A DNA stretch of 64,000 nucleotides from Cryptomeria japonica (lineage: Eukaryota; Streptophyta; Pinopsida; Cupressales; Cupressaceae), in contig NC_081410.1 in assembly GCF_030272615.1 (NCBI RefSeq), positions 122,791,640 through 122,855,639 of the forward strand, written 5' to 3'. Within the stretch, counting starts at the first letter, position 1. Each line of letters begins with the position of its first letter. Position numbers and translations under genes: made by a program. Shown piece by piece: positions 42,657-54,980 of the stretch. The notes under the pieces are model-generated. The model ran no database searches. It was not told the origin of the DNA and saw only the letters and a list, made by a program, of their open reading frames with translations.

Positions 42657-43867
42657 TAACCTTAGTGCAATCTTTCCTATCTGTGAATTTGTTTTGCTGT
42701 GACCAAATCTGATTTTTCGACTGTTTTTCGTGACAAGAGGACACAGTGTTGATGACCCAATGTTTGCAGACTGTTTAGACTCCAAAAAGTGTGTTGTTTG
42801 ATGTAAAAAGTTTTTGCATACACTTGAAGACACAAAAGACACAATGTTTTGCTGTTTTGTCTTGATTGTTTGAATGTTTATCATAAGTCAAGCACAATTC
42901 TTATGGCTGGCCAGGACAATAATTGTTGATCCCACATGGGGTTTTACCCCCGAGGCTACGCTATTCAGAGCGGATACTTAGATGCTTGACCTCACTGGCT
43001 CCACCCTCGACACTCACTTCTCGGGTCAGCCAAGCATCAGTCCCCATGAAAACTCCCCATGGCGAACTTTGTATCTCTACTAAGAACCGTATGTGTGTGG
43101 GCCGCTACCAGAGGTCCGACCTCCTGCCTCAACAACTAGAAGGATTTGGGCATCTAAAACAATGAGGTACTAGTAAGGGCATCCACTCGTGTGGCCATAC
43201 ATGCGGCACTTTCAGCTCTGTAAATACAGAAGGCTCCCAGCCGGTAGGGGTTACGCCCTACAAATGATCAAATAAATTTGATCAAACGGGTTTATGGGGA
43301 GACATAGTGTCGGTATGAACTAATCAGCACACGTTATTCATAGTTTTCACCATGAATACATTTGATTATAGTGGCTTGGAAGAAGATGGCTTTTCTTTTG
43401 CTACCACTTGGGTCGTTCTCTTCTCACTAGTAGTCCTAATGACCACACGGGAAGACAGGCCCTCTAAAGAATAAACAAAAAGAGCCTATTGCTCAAGACA
43501 CAAAAGACAATGGTTCAATTTTAGTGCACCAATTGAAGTGTTTGCTAAGCTATGAAGACAAGGCACACAAATAAAATTACAAAACCCTAGCTAAGGCCCT
43601 GCAACAAAATTGTTAGTAGTTTGGGTTGTTTCAAATGATAACCCCTTCCTGCAAGCACACAAGTTAGGTAAATTTTAAGAAAACCCAAAAAGACTTTGTG
43701 AAAAGGGGCCTTCAACAAAAACGTATTTGCCTCCAAAGCAAGCTGCACAAACCAGGTTAGCTAGATCTGCAAAGATTAGCCAAAAATAAACCAGATCTGA
43801 AACCCTAAGTACAAAATCCGAAAAGCCAAATCGAAAAACTTGAAAAAAGTTTTGCAAAAACAGAATG

Positions 43868-44141
43868 CACAGACGCTGTTATACCAGACACAGACGCGTC
43901 TGTCCGACACAGACGCGGTTCTGTGATTCGCAGATGTGATTTCAGAACACAGACGCCTTTTTATTCTGCAGACGCGATCAGATGGTTCACAGACGCGATT
44001 CGGGATTACAGACGTGATTTGGGATCATAGACGCGACTTTCGGAAACCTGCAAAAAAAAATGACAGAAACACAGACGCGATCCAAGATATCACAGACGCC
44101 TCTGAAATACAAAAACGCGATCCGAACACTCGCAGACGCGG
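43868..44141 (-). repeat. GCGTCTGTGT array, LTR-proximal block
   Basis: About thirteen copies at 15-30 bp spacing, same motif and strand as 42,366-42,656. Confidence 0.85.
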
Positions 44142-44231
44142 AAAAAAACCTAAAATGTCGTCGAAATCGTCCGATCTGCAACTTCAAAAATGCAAAATCT
44201 GCAACAAAATGTTAAATGCAAAGGGACAAGA

Positions 44232-44249
44232 GTCCCACCGGGCGTGCCA
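44232..44249 (-). other. Element B primer-binding site
   Basis: Three bases inside the 5' LTR, the minus strand reads TGGCACGCCCGGTGGGAC. It begins TGG, as expected for pairing to a tRNA CCA end. I do not assign the tRNA. Confidence 0.7.
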
Positions 44250-44252
44250 AAA

Positions 44253-45028
44253 TGTATATGGTGAAAATGGATAGCAATAAACAACAATATTGAAAGACTA
44301 AAAATGGATTCAACCACCAAACCCTAGCCTAACAATGAACAAAGATCCACCATAACATATGAAGATAACCTAAGACAATGCAAAATAACTCAAAAATCAC
44401 AAAGATTATACCATCACATGTCCACTAGGGTTTTGATCTCCATTCTTCCTATCTCCATTGATCTTGTTTGATATGCTTGCCCTCAGATTTTTATGTGCAC
44501 AAGAGCTCAATAAAGAACGGAATGTGGTTGCAAGTAGAATTGTAGTGTAGCTAAGTCCTCCAAAATTAGTCATTAGGGTTTGTCAATGAAGAAAGCATCT
44601 CCTTAAATAGAAGACACAATAAGAAATGGAGGGTTAAGATTGAGAGGTGTAAAAAGAGAGGTCGGCTAGGATTAGAGGGTAGGTATAAGAAATACCAAAA
44701 TAATGAAAGAGGTAGGTAGTGTAGGAAATAAGAGATGAATGACATGTGTCATGTGTAGAAAAAGATAATGAATTAATTAAATAAATAAAGATTTATTTAA
44801 TTAATAGAAGAAGTAGGGCCATTAAATAAATAAAATATTTATTTAATATAGGAAAGGGATAATTTAAATAAATAAATGTATTTATTTAAATGAGAAATAA
44901 GGCTAGAAGAGGATAAATGAATCAATTAAATAAATAAAGATTTATTTAATTAATAGAAGAATTAGGCTTAGATAATTAAATAAATAAAATATTTATTTAA
45001 TTAGACATGACAATTTTGGGTGTCTACA
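44253..45028 (-). repeat. Element B 5' LTR
   Basis: Same 776 bp as 28,749-29,524, with no difference found by eye. Followed on the plus strand by the second AGTAG copy (45,029-45,033) and the resumed leader of element A. Confidence 0.95.
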
Positions 45029-46353
45029 AGTAGAAATAGGGATTTTTGAAAGGCTACTTGTAGCTTGAAGAAATTGGTGACTCCCCCATCATAGGGATCA
45101 TCTATCTGTTATGCTTGTGCAAGACTTAGTATATCACATCCTTACCTGCCACGACGGGATTCATAAGGTATGTAGTACCAAAGTCGAAGAAATATCAAGA
45201 TGTGGGCTGAAATTATCACAACTGGCCATTGAATTTAGGGATAAAGTGTGTTTGAAGTATCTTCGTCTTGTGTCAGACTAGTAAAAATCTGAGCCAACTT
45301 CAGGCTTTTGGAAAAACATACAAAAACATTTGAAAAGGGTCAAAAAGTTCAAGATTGGGTTGATTTAGACCCACACCTATTTGTGCCTTTTGAGGCAAAA
45401 TTATTGTGCTTGTGTGCTTGCTCTGTTTTCTTGTCAAAGAAATTCAAAACAAATTTAAACCAATTATTCATCTAACATAATTTTACATCAACATTGACCA
45501 GCAAAAACAAACATCAAACAAAGTGAAGCAAGATATCAAATTATATGACCATCACTTAGATCTTGAGAAAAAGGAATCTTCATCAACATACCAACTTGAA
45601 GAAAAGACCATTGAGTTCAAAGGCTCTTATCAAAAGAAGGAAATTTTTCTATCTCAATAGACAAATATTTATCTCACACAAAACATTCTTGCATCATATG
45701 TTTTTGTATCTTCAAGGCAAATCCAACAAATTCAATAAAGCCTTTGAAAAACTGAGCTTTTACTCAGTATAGAGCCTTGAGTTATCACAAAAACAAAGGA
45801 GGCAAAATCAATCCTACTTTCTTTCCAAACATCTGCATCACCTATAACATAGCTCGAGAGGAACCACCAACCCTTGAAAGAGAGGAAGAAGTAGAAATAC
45901 CCTTTGTGACACAAAGTTTCTATTGAGTTCCATATTCCACTTTCACATTCACACATCATCAATCCATTCAACTCTCAAAATAGAAAAAAGGTCTTGTCCT
46001 AAGTTCTTTTTAGATATTGATTAAATCAAAACAACACATCACTTTTAGAGTGACCCTACATCTAGGATCAATCATCCTAAGAGGAATTTCTACAAAGGTT
46101 AAAACTAGCTTATGAGTGCATCCTCTCATTACTAGGTAGCTTGGGTTGTAACACATCTCAAACCTTGCTATACCTTATCACATCAAAATTGTTGAAAACA
46201 CAAGAGCAATTCACAAAGGAACTTTGGTAACATCCAACCTTCAGTGTTAGAGATCCATCTTCTAAAACATTTCACAAAACAATTATCTCTCATCAAACAT
46301 CTCATCACCAACTCAATATCACTTTCACCAACCTCGTTTAAAATTCCAAACAA
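45029..46353 (+). other. Element A leader, second part
   Basis: Continues the A leader after element B. It is AT-rich and carries no recognisable gene or array. The short open frame at 45,563-45,772 has no motif. Confidence 0.55.
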
Positions 46354-46756
46354 AATGGCTCACACTAGATCAATGAAAAACTGACAACCAGAAATCAAAG
46401 ATGAGGAAGAAGAAAACCTCAACGAATTCCAAGAATCCATTGGAGGAGGCACAAATGATGAATATCCTAGCACTCCTACTCCCGAAGACATAGAATGATC
46501 ACAACACAATCCTAAGTTCAATAGACTCTTTGCCGAAATCCTCAGAAACAACGCAGATGCTAATTTTCTAAGACTTTCTCAAGAGGGTGCCAAACTACCC
46601 TCTGACTTTGATACCGTACAGATATGACAGACACCTGAACAAAGTCGTAATGATGGTGGAAGAGGTAGGGATTACTTCAACTATGACCTTAATCATCAAG
46701 GGAATACCCCGCTTCCTCCTCCTATAGAATTGGACATGTTGAGACAATGTAAGTAA
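46354..46756 (+). pseudogene. gag: Element A gag N-terminal region, degenerate
   Basis: ATGGCTCACACTAGATC opens a frame rich in Glu, Asn and Pro (EIKDEEEENLNEFQESIGGG, then SQEGAKLPSDFD). The latter matches B's MAQSGAKIPHDFD, so it is the counterpart of the B gag N-terminal ORF. In-frame stops occur at 46,381 and later, and the frame shifts near 46,750 before the main gag domain. Confidence 0.6.
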
Positions 46757-46785
46757 ACAATCTTGCTCAACAACCCAATAGTGGT

Positions 46786-47878
46786 GTGAAGAATACCCTC
46801 TTTTCACTTAATGATATTTGTCCCTATCCTTTTGATAAGAAAATCCATATGCCACCTTTTTTGCGAGGGTTTGAAACACCTAAGATTGAAAAGTACAGAG
46901 GCAAAGGAGACCCTAGAGATCATGTACTAGAATTTTACTCAACTTGTTTAGAAGTGGCCTATGAGGACACCTACCTAATGCGCCTATTTCCTCAGAGTTT
47001 GGGAGGCACAACCATGCAATTGTTCTCCCAATTACTAGGTGACATTAAAACATTTGAGGAACTAGTTCAAAAGTTCATCGCTCATTAGTCACATCATAGA
47101 ACGAGATGTTACCATGGCAGATTTATGCAACACTAAACAAAAACCAGGGGATTTTTTCTCATCTTTCCTACAACTATGGATGCAACTGTCTAGCAGACAC
47201 TCTCTTCATTTACCTGAGCAAGAACTAGTCAAAATATTCATTTCCAACTTGAATGACGAGATGGAATTCCATTTAGACATGAAGGGCATAGAGTCCTTTG
47301 AAGATATGATCACCCAAGGGTTGAAATGTGAAAGGGCCCTCATCAAAAAGGGACTCATCAAAATCTATAATGAACCTAAATATGGCCCTCATCCACGTTT
47401 TAATAGTGATAAACCAAATTTTTGGAACAAGAACAAGAACATTGTCAATGATGAGGTAGTAGATGCAAGAATGGTAAAGACTGTACAAACTATGGTCAGA
47501 TTTGTAGGACAAAATCCCCCTCCTAAAAACAACACCATCACTCATCCACAAAATCAAGGTCGCTATGTGCCACAAGAAGAACCAAAACAAAGGCAACATA
47601 ACTACAAATCAAAACGCATGTACACACCCTTAGGGGAACCCATCGAAACAATATTGTGCCAATTGGTTTCTTCTAATCTTGTGACCTTACCAAAAAGATC
47701 AAACTATGAACCTCAAGTCAAACCTCCATGGTGGATAGATAATGAACGTTGTGAATTCCACCAGGGAAGAGGGCATAAAACAAGCAATTGCCATCGACTA
47801 AAAGATCTTGTTCAAGATCTTATTAACAGAGGATAAATTGAAATAGAAGGACATGACCCTAAAACATCCAATGATGAT
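46786..47878 (+). pseudogene. gag: Element A gag capsid and C-H-H-C knuckle, interrupted
   Basis: The frame reads NDICPYPFDKKIHMPPFLRG, then LMRLFPQSLGGTTMQLFSQL, homologous to B residues 2-80. A frameshift near 47,090 moves it to a second frame (CNTKQKPGDFFSSFLQLW). The knuckle variant CEFHQGRGHKTSNC lies near 47,750. TAA at 47,834 and the solo LTR at 47,879 interrupt the protein, which resumes at 49,277 as HLVFKNPLPSHDQ, matching B's HEVFKEPFPKHDK. Confidence 0.85.
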
Positions 47879-49271
47879 TGATGCTCTGCAAAATGGGGCA
47901 AGGTTATACTAAAACTTGTGGTCGTATAACACACAAAAACACAAGAAACTGTTAGTGTTAATCAACCAAAAACTAATCTAAGAAGGCGTATCAAAAGAGA
48001 CACTAAAAAAATGATAAAGGATTTAACTATGGAAGTAAATACCACAAGACATCTCCAAATGCCTTTTAACATGCTCTTAGCTCCTTCTCCTTTGTTCCTC
48101 TCCTCTCCAAGTTCCAAATTAGTGTAGCTCTCGGTAGCTTTTTGCACTATGGATGCTTATGGAGGTTCAAGATTGAAATGTTTTAACTATGCTATGCAAG
48201 TGTAAAACAAACTAATTAGACATACTATGAAATGAACTAAGATTTATTTTAGTCCAAAATGACAATATATGTGATTTATACTAAATGCTCTCTCTAAAAT
48301 TCACTATAGATTAAATGCATACAAGTTTCCAGGATCTGGATTATGAAGAAATGAGCTCTATTTATAGGAAAAATGGAGCAATGGATGGTTGAGATTGAGT
48401 AATCTCAACAAGGGTCGGGATTGAATGATATTCAATCCATGTGAGGACTTTCAACCCAATCCTAGGATGACAAGTGTCAACATGAGATGGGTTGAGAGGA
48501 GAGGGAAGAAACATTAAATGCTTGACATGACCTGAAGGTTAACTTGGGAGTTAAGGTCAAGGTTGGGTTGAGTGAATAAATTCTTTATTCAAAGAATAAA
48601 GCCTTTATCCAATGGATAAACTATTGTGCAAAGGTAAAAGGGATAACCATGGTCAAAGCAATAAATGCTTGAGGAGACACATGAGTCACATGAGGGTTGA
48701 GTTAGGGGTTAACCATAAATGGTCATGTAAGAGCCATAAGTGGTCTAGAAGACTTTAGAGGTTAAATTGTTGAACACACAAAGCATTAAATGTTTTTCAA
48801 AGACTTTGAAGTCTTTGAGAAGTGACTCCAAGTTGCTTAGGAATGTGACAATAATTAGGGGATGGATTAGGTTAATTAGGAAGGGTTTAGGAGTGCAAGT
48901 GGATTTGGTGGGTGAGGGAAAATAGGATTTTAATTAAAATAAAATTAATTTATTTCAATTTGTGGTTGCAACTTGCATTTGTAGGAAAATGTAAGTGGGG
49001 GGTGATAATGATTTAAATAAATGTTTTATTTAATTTATTTAAAAGAGGAGAGAGGATTAAATTGAATAAATAGAATTTATTCATTTAATTGATTGTGAAT
49101 TTGGTTGAATGAATGAATTAAAATAAATTGAATAATTTATTTAATTAATAGGAGAATATTTGAAGATGAATTAATTAAATATTAATTTAATTAACTGATG
49201 GCTAGTGGATTTTTAATCAAATAAATATGAAATATTTATTTAATTAAAATGGACAGATTTATGTGACTACA
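47879..49271 (-). repeat. Solo LTR of the A family inserted in A gag
   Basis: On the minus strand it starts TGTAGTCACATAAATC and ends GCAGAGCATCA, the same ends as the A LTRs. It is flanked by a perfect ATGAT duplication (47,874-47,878 and 49,272-49,276), with gag continuing on both sides. It has no internal region, so it is a recombined remnant. A reverse TATA box CTATAAATAGAG-like sequence lies near 48,357-48,369. Confidence 0.9.
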
Positions 49272-51282
49272 ATGATCATCTCGTGTTCAAAAATCCACTT
49301 CCATCACATGATCAAAGGGGTCCTTCCACCTCAGGGCGAAACACAGACACTACAACTAATTATACCCAAGAAACATATAATTATACTATGAATCACCTCT
49401 ATGATGCTGATGAACAAGTTGCAACACTTATCATCAAAGATCCAAATCCTGCCTGCAATGTTGTTACGCGTCGTATAAAGATCACCATTAAAGCAGTACC
49501 ACAAGGAACGACACCCTTTCCTAAAATGTATAATCTTCTGGAACAATTGGATAAGACCCCAACCCTTATCTCCATATTAGAACTATTGTGCTTATCCCCC
49601 TCACATAAAACAATCTTGGACCAAGCTCTCCAAGAAGCATTTGTCCCTGCCAACCTCGACACAGATCAATGTCAAGCCATGGTAGGTAGTCTAAAGTCAT
49701 CACCGTGTCTCACCTTCACCGAAAGTGACAATGCATCATTCCGACAACCTCATAACACATCCCTGCATATTGAAGGATTTATAAACCAACACAAAATCAA
49801 GCGAGTCTTGATTGACAATGGAGCCAGCATGAATATATGCACCTTGCAGTTGGTCACAACATTGCAGTATGCAATAGAATCAGTGGATCCTAGTAAAAAG
49901 ATAACCATTAAAGCCTATGATGATGCATAGCGTTCTTCCAAAGGAGTTTTTGTATTACCTATCAGAGTGGGGCCAATGGTAAAGCATATTGTCTGCCAAG
50001 TTCTAGACCTCCCTCTGCCGTATAATCTCTTGTTAGGAAGACCTTGGATACATGCCATGCAAGCCATTCTATCTACCTATCATCAGTCTATCAAGTTTCT
50101 CCATAATGGTGTAGAAATCACAATCGTTGGCGATACAAATCCATTTGCATATTGTAACAATATCCATCATCAGTCAGAAACCACCGTACCTAACAATAGA
50201 GAAGCTATCCCTTCCACATCATATATTAGTAAAACCTCTCTTTCCAGTTCAATCGCCCCTATACCAAAGCAAGAGAAGCTGAAAATGAAAATGGCAGAGG
50301 AAGGTCTCGGGGAATATAACCTTAGCCAACTCTTTTGTGTTGGACAACTACTCACTTCCCCTAGAGCTCATGGCAAACCTCAAAAGTTGCTTCAAACACC
50401 ACCAGCCAAGCAGGCCAACACTTTGGCACAATTTGTCCCTGGTAAAAGTCAGGAGGAAAAAACAAGGGATGAGGACTTGGCAGAATGAATCTACAAAGAC
50501 CCTATCAAAGATAGCCCCAAGGATAAGCTACCCACTGATAAATATGGCAAAGGCCTCACTATCATGCAAAGAATGGACTATGATGGCCAGAGTGATTTGG
50601 GACATTTCAAACGAGGACGACACAAACCTTTACAACCTAAGTTAAAACCCAAAGATAAAACTGGATTAGGTTTTCAAAAGGAATCTATTCCTAAGCCCAA
50701 ATTCAAAGGCAAACCCAGTTATCAGTCAATCACTCCAACAAGGTCATCCTTGACTATATCTACAGCACCAACAAAACTGATCATCAAATCAACAACATCA
50801 ATCACACTAGCAGTACCAACAGCACCAACAACATCATCGATCCCATTAGTAGTACCAATACTCCTAGCAATAGCACCCAAAGTATCTATGGAATCGCTAA
50901 TCCCATCAGCAACATCAGTAACACTAGTTATACCTACAACACCAACAACTCTACCTCCAAAAGTGCATAAACCTATAACCAATGCACTATTCAATACAAA
51001 GGATATCCCAACCTAGTACAGTAACCTATGTTAGAAAGTGACTCTGAGACAGACTCACATGAATGGGAATTTGATTCAGTGAATGTAAATACTTCAGATG
51101 AGGAAGACACATCACCTCCACCACCTCGTAAAGATATACCCATGTATGGAGAAGCATGGATAAAATCTTTCTGGAAGCCTGAGCTCGAAGACACTTCCAC
51201 AGGCTCTACATCAAATCCCACACCAGAATCTGACAAGGAGAGTACCATCGATCCACTTCACTCATCTATATTAACCCCATAG
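49272..51282 (+). pseudogene. pol: Element A gag end, protease, G-patch and acidic linker, degenerate
   Basis: The protease core reads RVLIDNGASMNICTLQL (near 49,805) and LPYNLLLGRPWIH (near 50,020), homologous to B residues 530-612. Stop TAG at 49,928 and a frame change break it. A G-patch-like segment (YDGQSDLGHFKRG, then KTGLGF) is near 50,580. A Thr/Pro/Ser/Ile-rich stretch (50,740-50,960) has no counterpart in B. An acidic linker with DSETDSHEWEFDS follows at 51,034, matching B's DSNEWEW region. Confidence 0.8.
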
Positions 51283-53170
51283 ATGCATCCTCTGAACTTA
51301 ACTTAATCGATGAGATAATTTCTATCATCCACCCCGAAATCATCGAATAGAACCAACCAAATCCCCCATGTCTTGATCACTTTCAAAATGATGAGGCACT
51401 CATAGAATTTTTAGAATTACGGGATAACATACCAAGCGGGGATCACAAAGATGGGTTTTCCATTGAACTCAACAATGCATCATACTTTGGGGTAGATACC
51501 AAACCTTTTAGCTGCAAAAATATCACAATAAACACATGGATCTTCTAGTGAAAACCACACAGTGGCACTTATTGATCCCAAAAAAAGTAAAAATAAAGAG
51601 CGTATCCGAAGGTGAAAACCTCTCCGAGGTGCCTGAGGATGGAAGGTTTGACATCTTCCCCTTTAATACAAATCAGGAGAGATCAACAATCCTAATCAAA
51701 GAAACAAAGGAATTCAATGTTGGGACCCTTGAGACTCCTCATCAAATACATTTGGCATCTATGTTAACTCCAGAGGAACAACCAAAATTTGTAGAATTCT
51801 TCCAGTAGCGTCAAATCAATTTTGCATGGTCTTATGCAAACATGCCTGGCTTAGATCCTAACTTGGTCATGCATCATCTAATTGTAACAAACAAAGCTAA
51901 ATCGGTCAAACAAAAGCTTCGAAAGATGCACCCACAGATTGTTGTTCTTGTCAAGGCTGAACTCAAAAATCTCTTGGATGTTGGTTTCATCAGACCAATC
52001 GATTATGCAGGTTGGATTTCCAATATTGCACCTATCGGCAAACCTACTGGGGTCATCCATATCTATACAGACTTCAGAGATTTGAACAAGGCATGCCCTA
52101 AAGATGAATTCTCATTACCAAACATCGACATGATTGTCGATTTAACAGTAGGTCATGCAATGCTTTCTCTTATGGACGGCTTTTCAGAGTACAACCAAAT
52201 CAAGATTGCTCCAAAGGATCAACACAAAATTGCTTTCACATACCCATGGGGAACGTATTGTTGGAATGTCATGCCTTTTGGTCTAAAAAATGCAAGGGAA
52301 ACCTATCAAAGAGCCATGACTACCATCTTTCATGATATGATGCACACCATAATGAAAGATTATGTCGATGATTTACTCGCTAAATCCCTAACAAGAAAAG
52401 GTCATCTTGCAATACTGGGTCAAATCTTTGACACATTAGAGAAATATCATGTACATCTTAATCCAAAGAAATGTGTCTTTGGAGTAACCTCTAGGAAGCT
52501 CCTCGGATACATTGTCTCAAGAAAAGGCATTGAAGTAGATCCGATGAAAGTCAAAGCAATCATGGACATGTCACCTCCAAAGAACATCAGTCAGTTAAGG
52601 ACACTACAAGGGCGGCTATAGTTAATTCAGAGATTCATTGCACAATTGGCTGATAAGTGTCATCTCTTCACACATATGTTACACAAGAATATCCATTTTC
52701 AATGGGATACAAAGTGCCAACAAGCATTCCAAATGCTTAAAGACTACTTTATGAATACACCCTTGTTGATCCTACCAGATCCAAATAGACCTCTATTGCT
52801 ATATATTTCAGCTACAAATACAGCATTAGTACTGTTGGCATAACATAATGCAGAAGGAAAAGAATGTGTTGTATACTATATCTCTCGCACATTGGTAGGC
52901 TATGAACTCAATTACACACCTATTGAGCGAGCTTGCCTAGCAATTATCTTGGTAGCCACCAAACTGAGGCACTACATGTTGACACACAAGGTACAACTCA
53001 TTGCTAAAATCGATCCACTCAAGTACCTACTCAACAAGGCAGCATTGACAGGTCTCTTGGCCAAATAGGTTATGATTCTGAGTGAATTTGACATTGAATA
53101 CGTGGACCACAAGGCTATCAAAGGGCAGGTTATTGCAGATCAGTTGGCCAATGCACCCCTCACAGGTGAC
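51283..53170 (+). pseudogene. pol: Element A reverse transcriptase and first RNase H, degenerate
   Basis: Linker sequence leads into RT at 51,842 (MPGLDPNLVMHHLIV), with YTDFRDLNKACP, MPFGLKNARETYQ and the active site DYVDDLLAKS near 52,365. The open stretch is 259 codons. TAG at 52,619 interrupts the first RNase H (LLLYISATNTALVLLA), which like B lacks the expected first Asp. Further stops follow to 53,160. It is homologous to B residues about 1,100-1,580. Confidence 0.87.
51547..51633 (+). ncRNA. Two AAAA-bulged hairpins inside A pol
   Basis: 51,547-51,569 has outer AGTG/CACT, inner CCAC/GTGG and loop ACA. 51,611-51,633 has outer GGTG/TGCC (with G-U pairs), inner CCTC/GAGG and loop TCC. 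Both carry the AAAA bulge. They are homologous to the two hairpins in B pol; the first has a different but fully paired outer stem. Confidence 0.65.
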
Positions 53171-54980
53171 CATCCTCTTGTTTCTAACTTTCTAGATTAA
53201 TAACTCTTCATGATTATAGCCACACAACCCTAGAAGTTATATTTTGATGGCTCCTACACTAGACATGGCTCAAGGGAAGGTATTATGTTCATCACACCTC
53301 AAGGTGACAACATCCCGAAGTCATACAGGCTCACTTTCCCATGCACCAACAATATAGCAGAATATGAGGCCTTGATCACAAGACTCGGATTGGCTATACA
53401 ATGACAACTAAAAGAGATACAAGTCTATGGAGATTCCTAGCTATTCATCCAACAAGTCACCGATGAGTATCAAACTAAGGATGATAAACTCATGCCATAT
53501 AAAAGGATGGTGGGAAGTTACAAATAATCATTTACAACTATCACATTTGAGAAAGTACCTAGAGATCAAAATTGAGCCGCCGATGCAATGGCTACAATTG
53601 CATCTCTCCTAGCTCTTTCGCAAAATTCAACACACTATGAGTTCTTGGTAGAATAGATTTGGATCCCCGCTTATAATATCCCCAAAACGGAAATGATATG
53701 TCACCTTGTCGGTTTCGAATCTCCATGGTATGGTGAATTCTTCACTTACCTCCACGATCACACACTTCCTCCCAACCAATCCAATAACCAACGCAAAACC
53801 TTCATCTGCCAAACAACTCGATACACCATCATTGCCAAAACCCTATACCGATGAAGTCTTGATGGTACTCTCCTTCGATGTTTGGAACAAGATGAGATAA
53901 CAAAGGCCTTGGAAGAGGTACACAAAGGAATTCGTGGGACTCACTCAAGAAGTCTTTTGCTAGCAAAGAAAATCATGCGCGCTGGATACTATTGGCCCAT
54001 AATGGAAAAAGACTCATACTATTTTGTAAGAAAATACAAGAAGTGCCCAGTTCACAGAGACCTGATACATGCACCAGCACAGGAATTACAACCAATCACA
54101 ACACTATGGCCCTTTTGTCAATGGGGACTTGACCTTTTGGGTAAAATCCATCCATCTTCATCCAACGACCACAAATTTGTCATTACCACCACCGAATACT
54201 TCACAAAGTGGATCAAAGTCGTTCCACTTTCCCAAGTCACTGGCAAGCAGATCACCCAATTCATCCTTAATTACATCATCTGTCGGTATGGTGTACCCAT
54301 GTCCATCATCATAGATAATGACCTCCCCTTCAAAAATCAGTATGTACGTGAACTCTTTGAAAAGTTTCATATCCAACATCACTTTTCCACACCATATTAC
54401 CCACAAGGAAATGGTCAAGCCGAAGCATCAAACAAAAACATATTGAGGATCCTCAAGAAGACAGTCAATGATGTTGGTCGTGATTGGCACATTCGATTAA
54501 ATCCAACACTATGGGCATATCGAACTAGTATTTGAACCCCTATAGGAGCAATTCCCTATTCACAGGTCTATGGAGTAGAAGCCATTCTGCCTATTGAGGT
54601 TGATATACCATCTCTATGGGTTTCCTTGCATAAACTAATCAATGATGAAGGATATCGAGTCTCCCGTCTTCAAGACTTGGAACTGCTTGATGAAAGGCGA
54701 CAAGCTACATACAACCACCTCAAGGCCTATCAACAGTGCATGAGCATAAGCTATAATCACTAGGTTAAACCTCATACATTTGAGGTAGGTGATCTTGTTC
54801 TCAAAGAAAATTCTCGTAAACAACCAAACAGAGAACATCAGGGCAAGTTTGAATCCAACTAGTTGGGTCCATATGTCATTGCAGTTGTCTTTAGGTCTAG
54901 GGCATATCAGTTGGCAACTTCAGAAAGGGAACCACTCGCAGATCCAATCAAAAACATGCACCTCAAACGATTTCATACAT
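53171..54980 (+). pseudogene. pol: Element A second RNase H and integrase, degenerate
   Basis: The archaeal-type RNase H is broken but readable (YFDGSYTRHGS near 53,240, NNIAEYEALIT near 53,348). Integrase runs from about 53,640, with HKGIRGTHS, GYYWPIMEKD, WGLDLLGKIHP and IIIDNDLPF, and keeps the catalytic Glu in GNGQAEASNK that B has lost. The zinc site has lost a Cys (KYKKC). TGA at 54,533 and later stops precede the C-terminal GPY-like part (LGPYVIAVV) and the last HLKRFHT. Confidence 0.85.

Larger units (their letters stand above)
41881..44252 (-). other. Element B gag-pol leader
   Basis: 2.4 kb between the 5' LTR and the gag ATG. From the LTR it holds the primer site, then about thirteen GCGTCTGTGT-type repeats (43,868-44,141), a non-repeat stretch with an unusually GC-rich block (42,920-43,320), and about twelve more repeats (42,366-42,656). 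An inverted repeat TATTCAT/ATGAATA at 43,335-43,358 carries GGTGAAAACT in its loop on the minus strand. No supported gene; short open frames are products of the repeats. Confidence 0.7.
28749..45028 (-). mobile_element. Young Tat-type Ty3/gypsy element B with antisense PMD gene
   Basis: Its two 776-bp LTRs (28,749-29,524 and 44,253-45,028) show no difference I can find by eye. The target duplication AGTAG is perfect (28,744-28,748 and 45,029-45,033). On the minus strand the order is 5' LTR, primer site, a 2.4-kb leader, gag N-terminal ORF, a 2,184-residue polyprotein, a structured 3' region, polypurine tract and 3' LTR. On the plus strand, between the polyprotein and the 3' LTR, lies a spliced PMD gene. 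At 16.3 kb it is large, as Tat-type elements often are. It inserted into the leader of element A. Confidence 0.95.

Noticed and set aside
42920-43320. Transferred organelle or rRNA fragment, given its GC content
   Set aside because: No tRNA or rRNA core sequence is recognisable.
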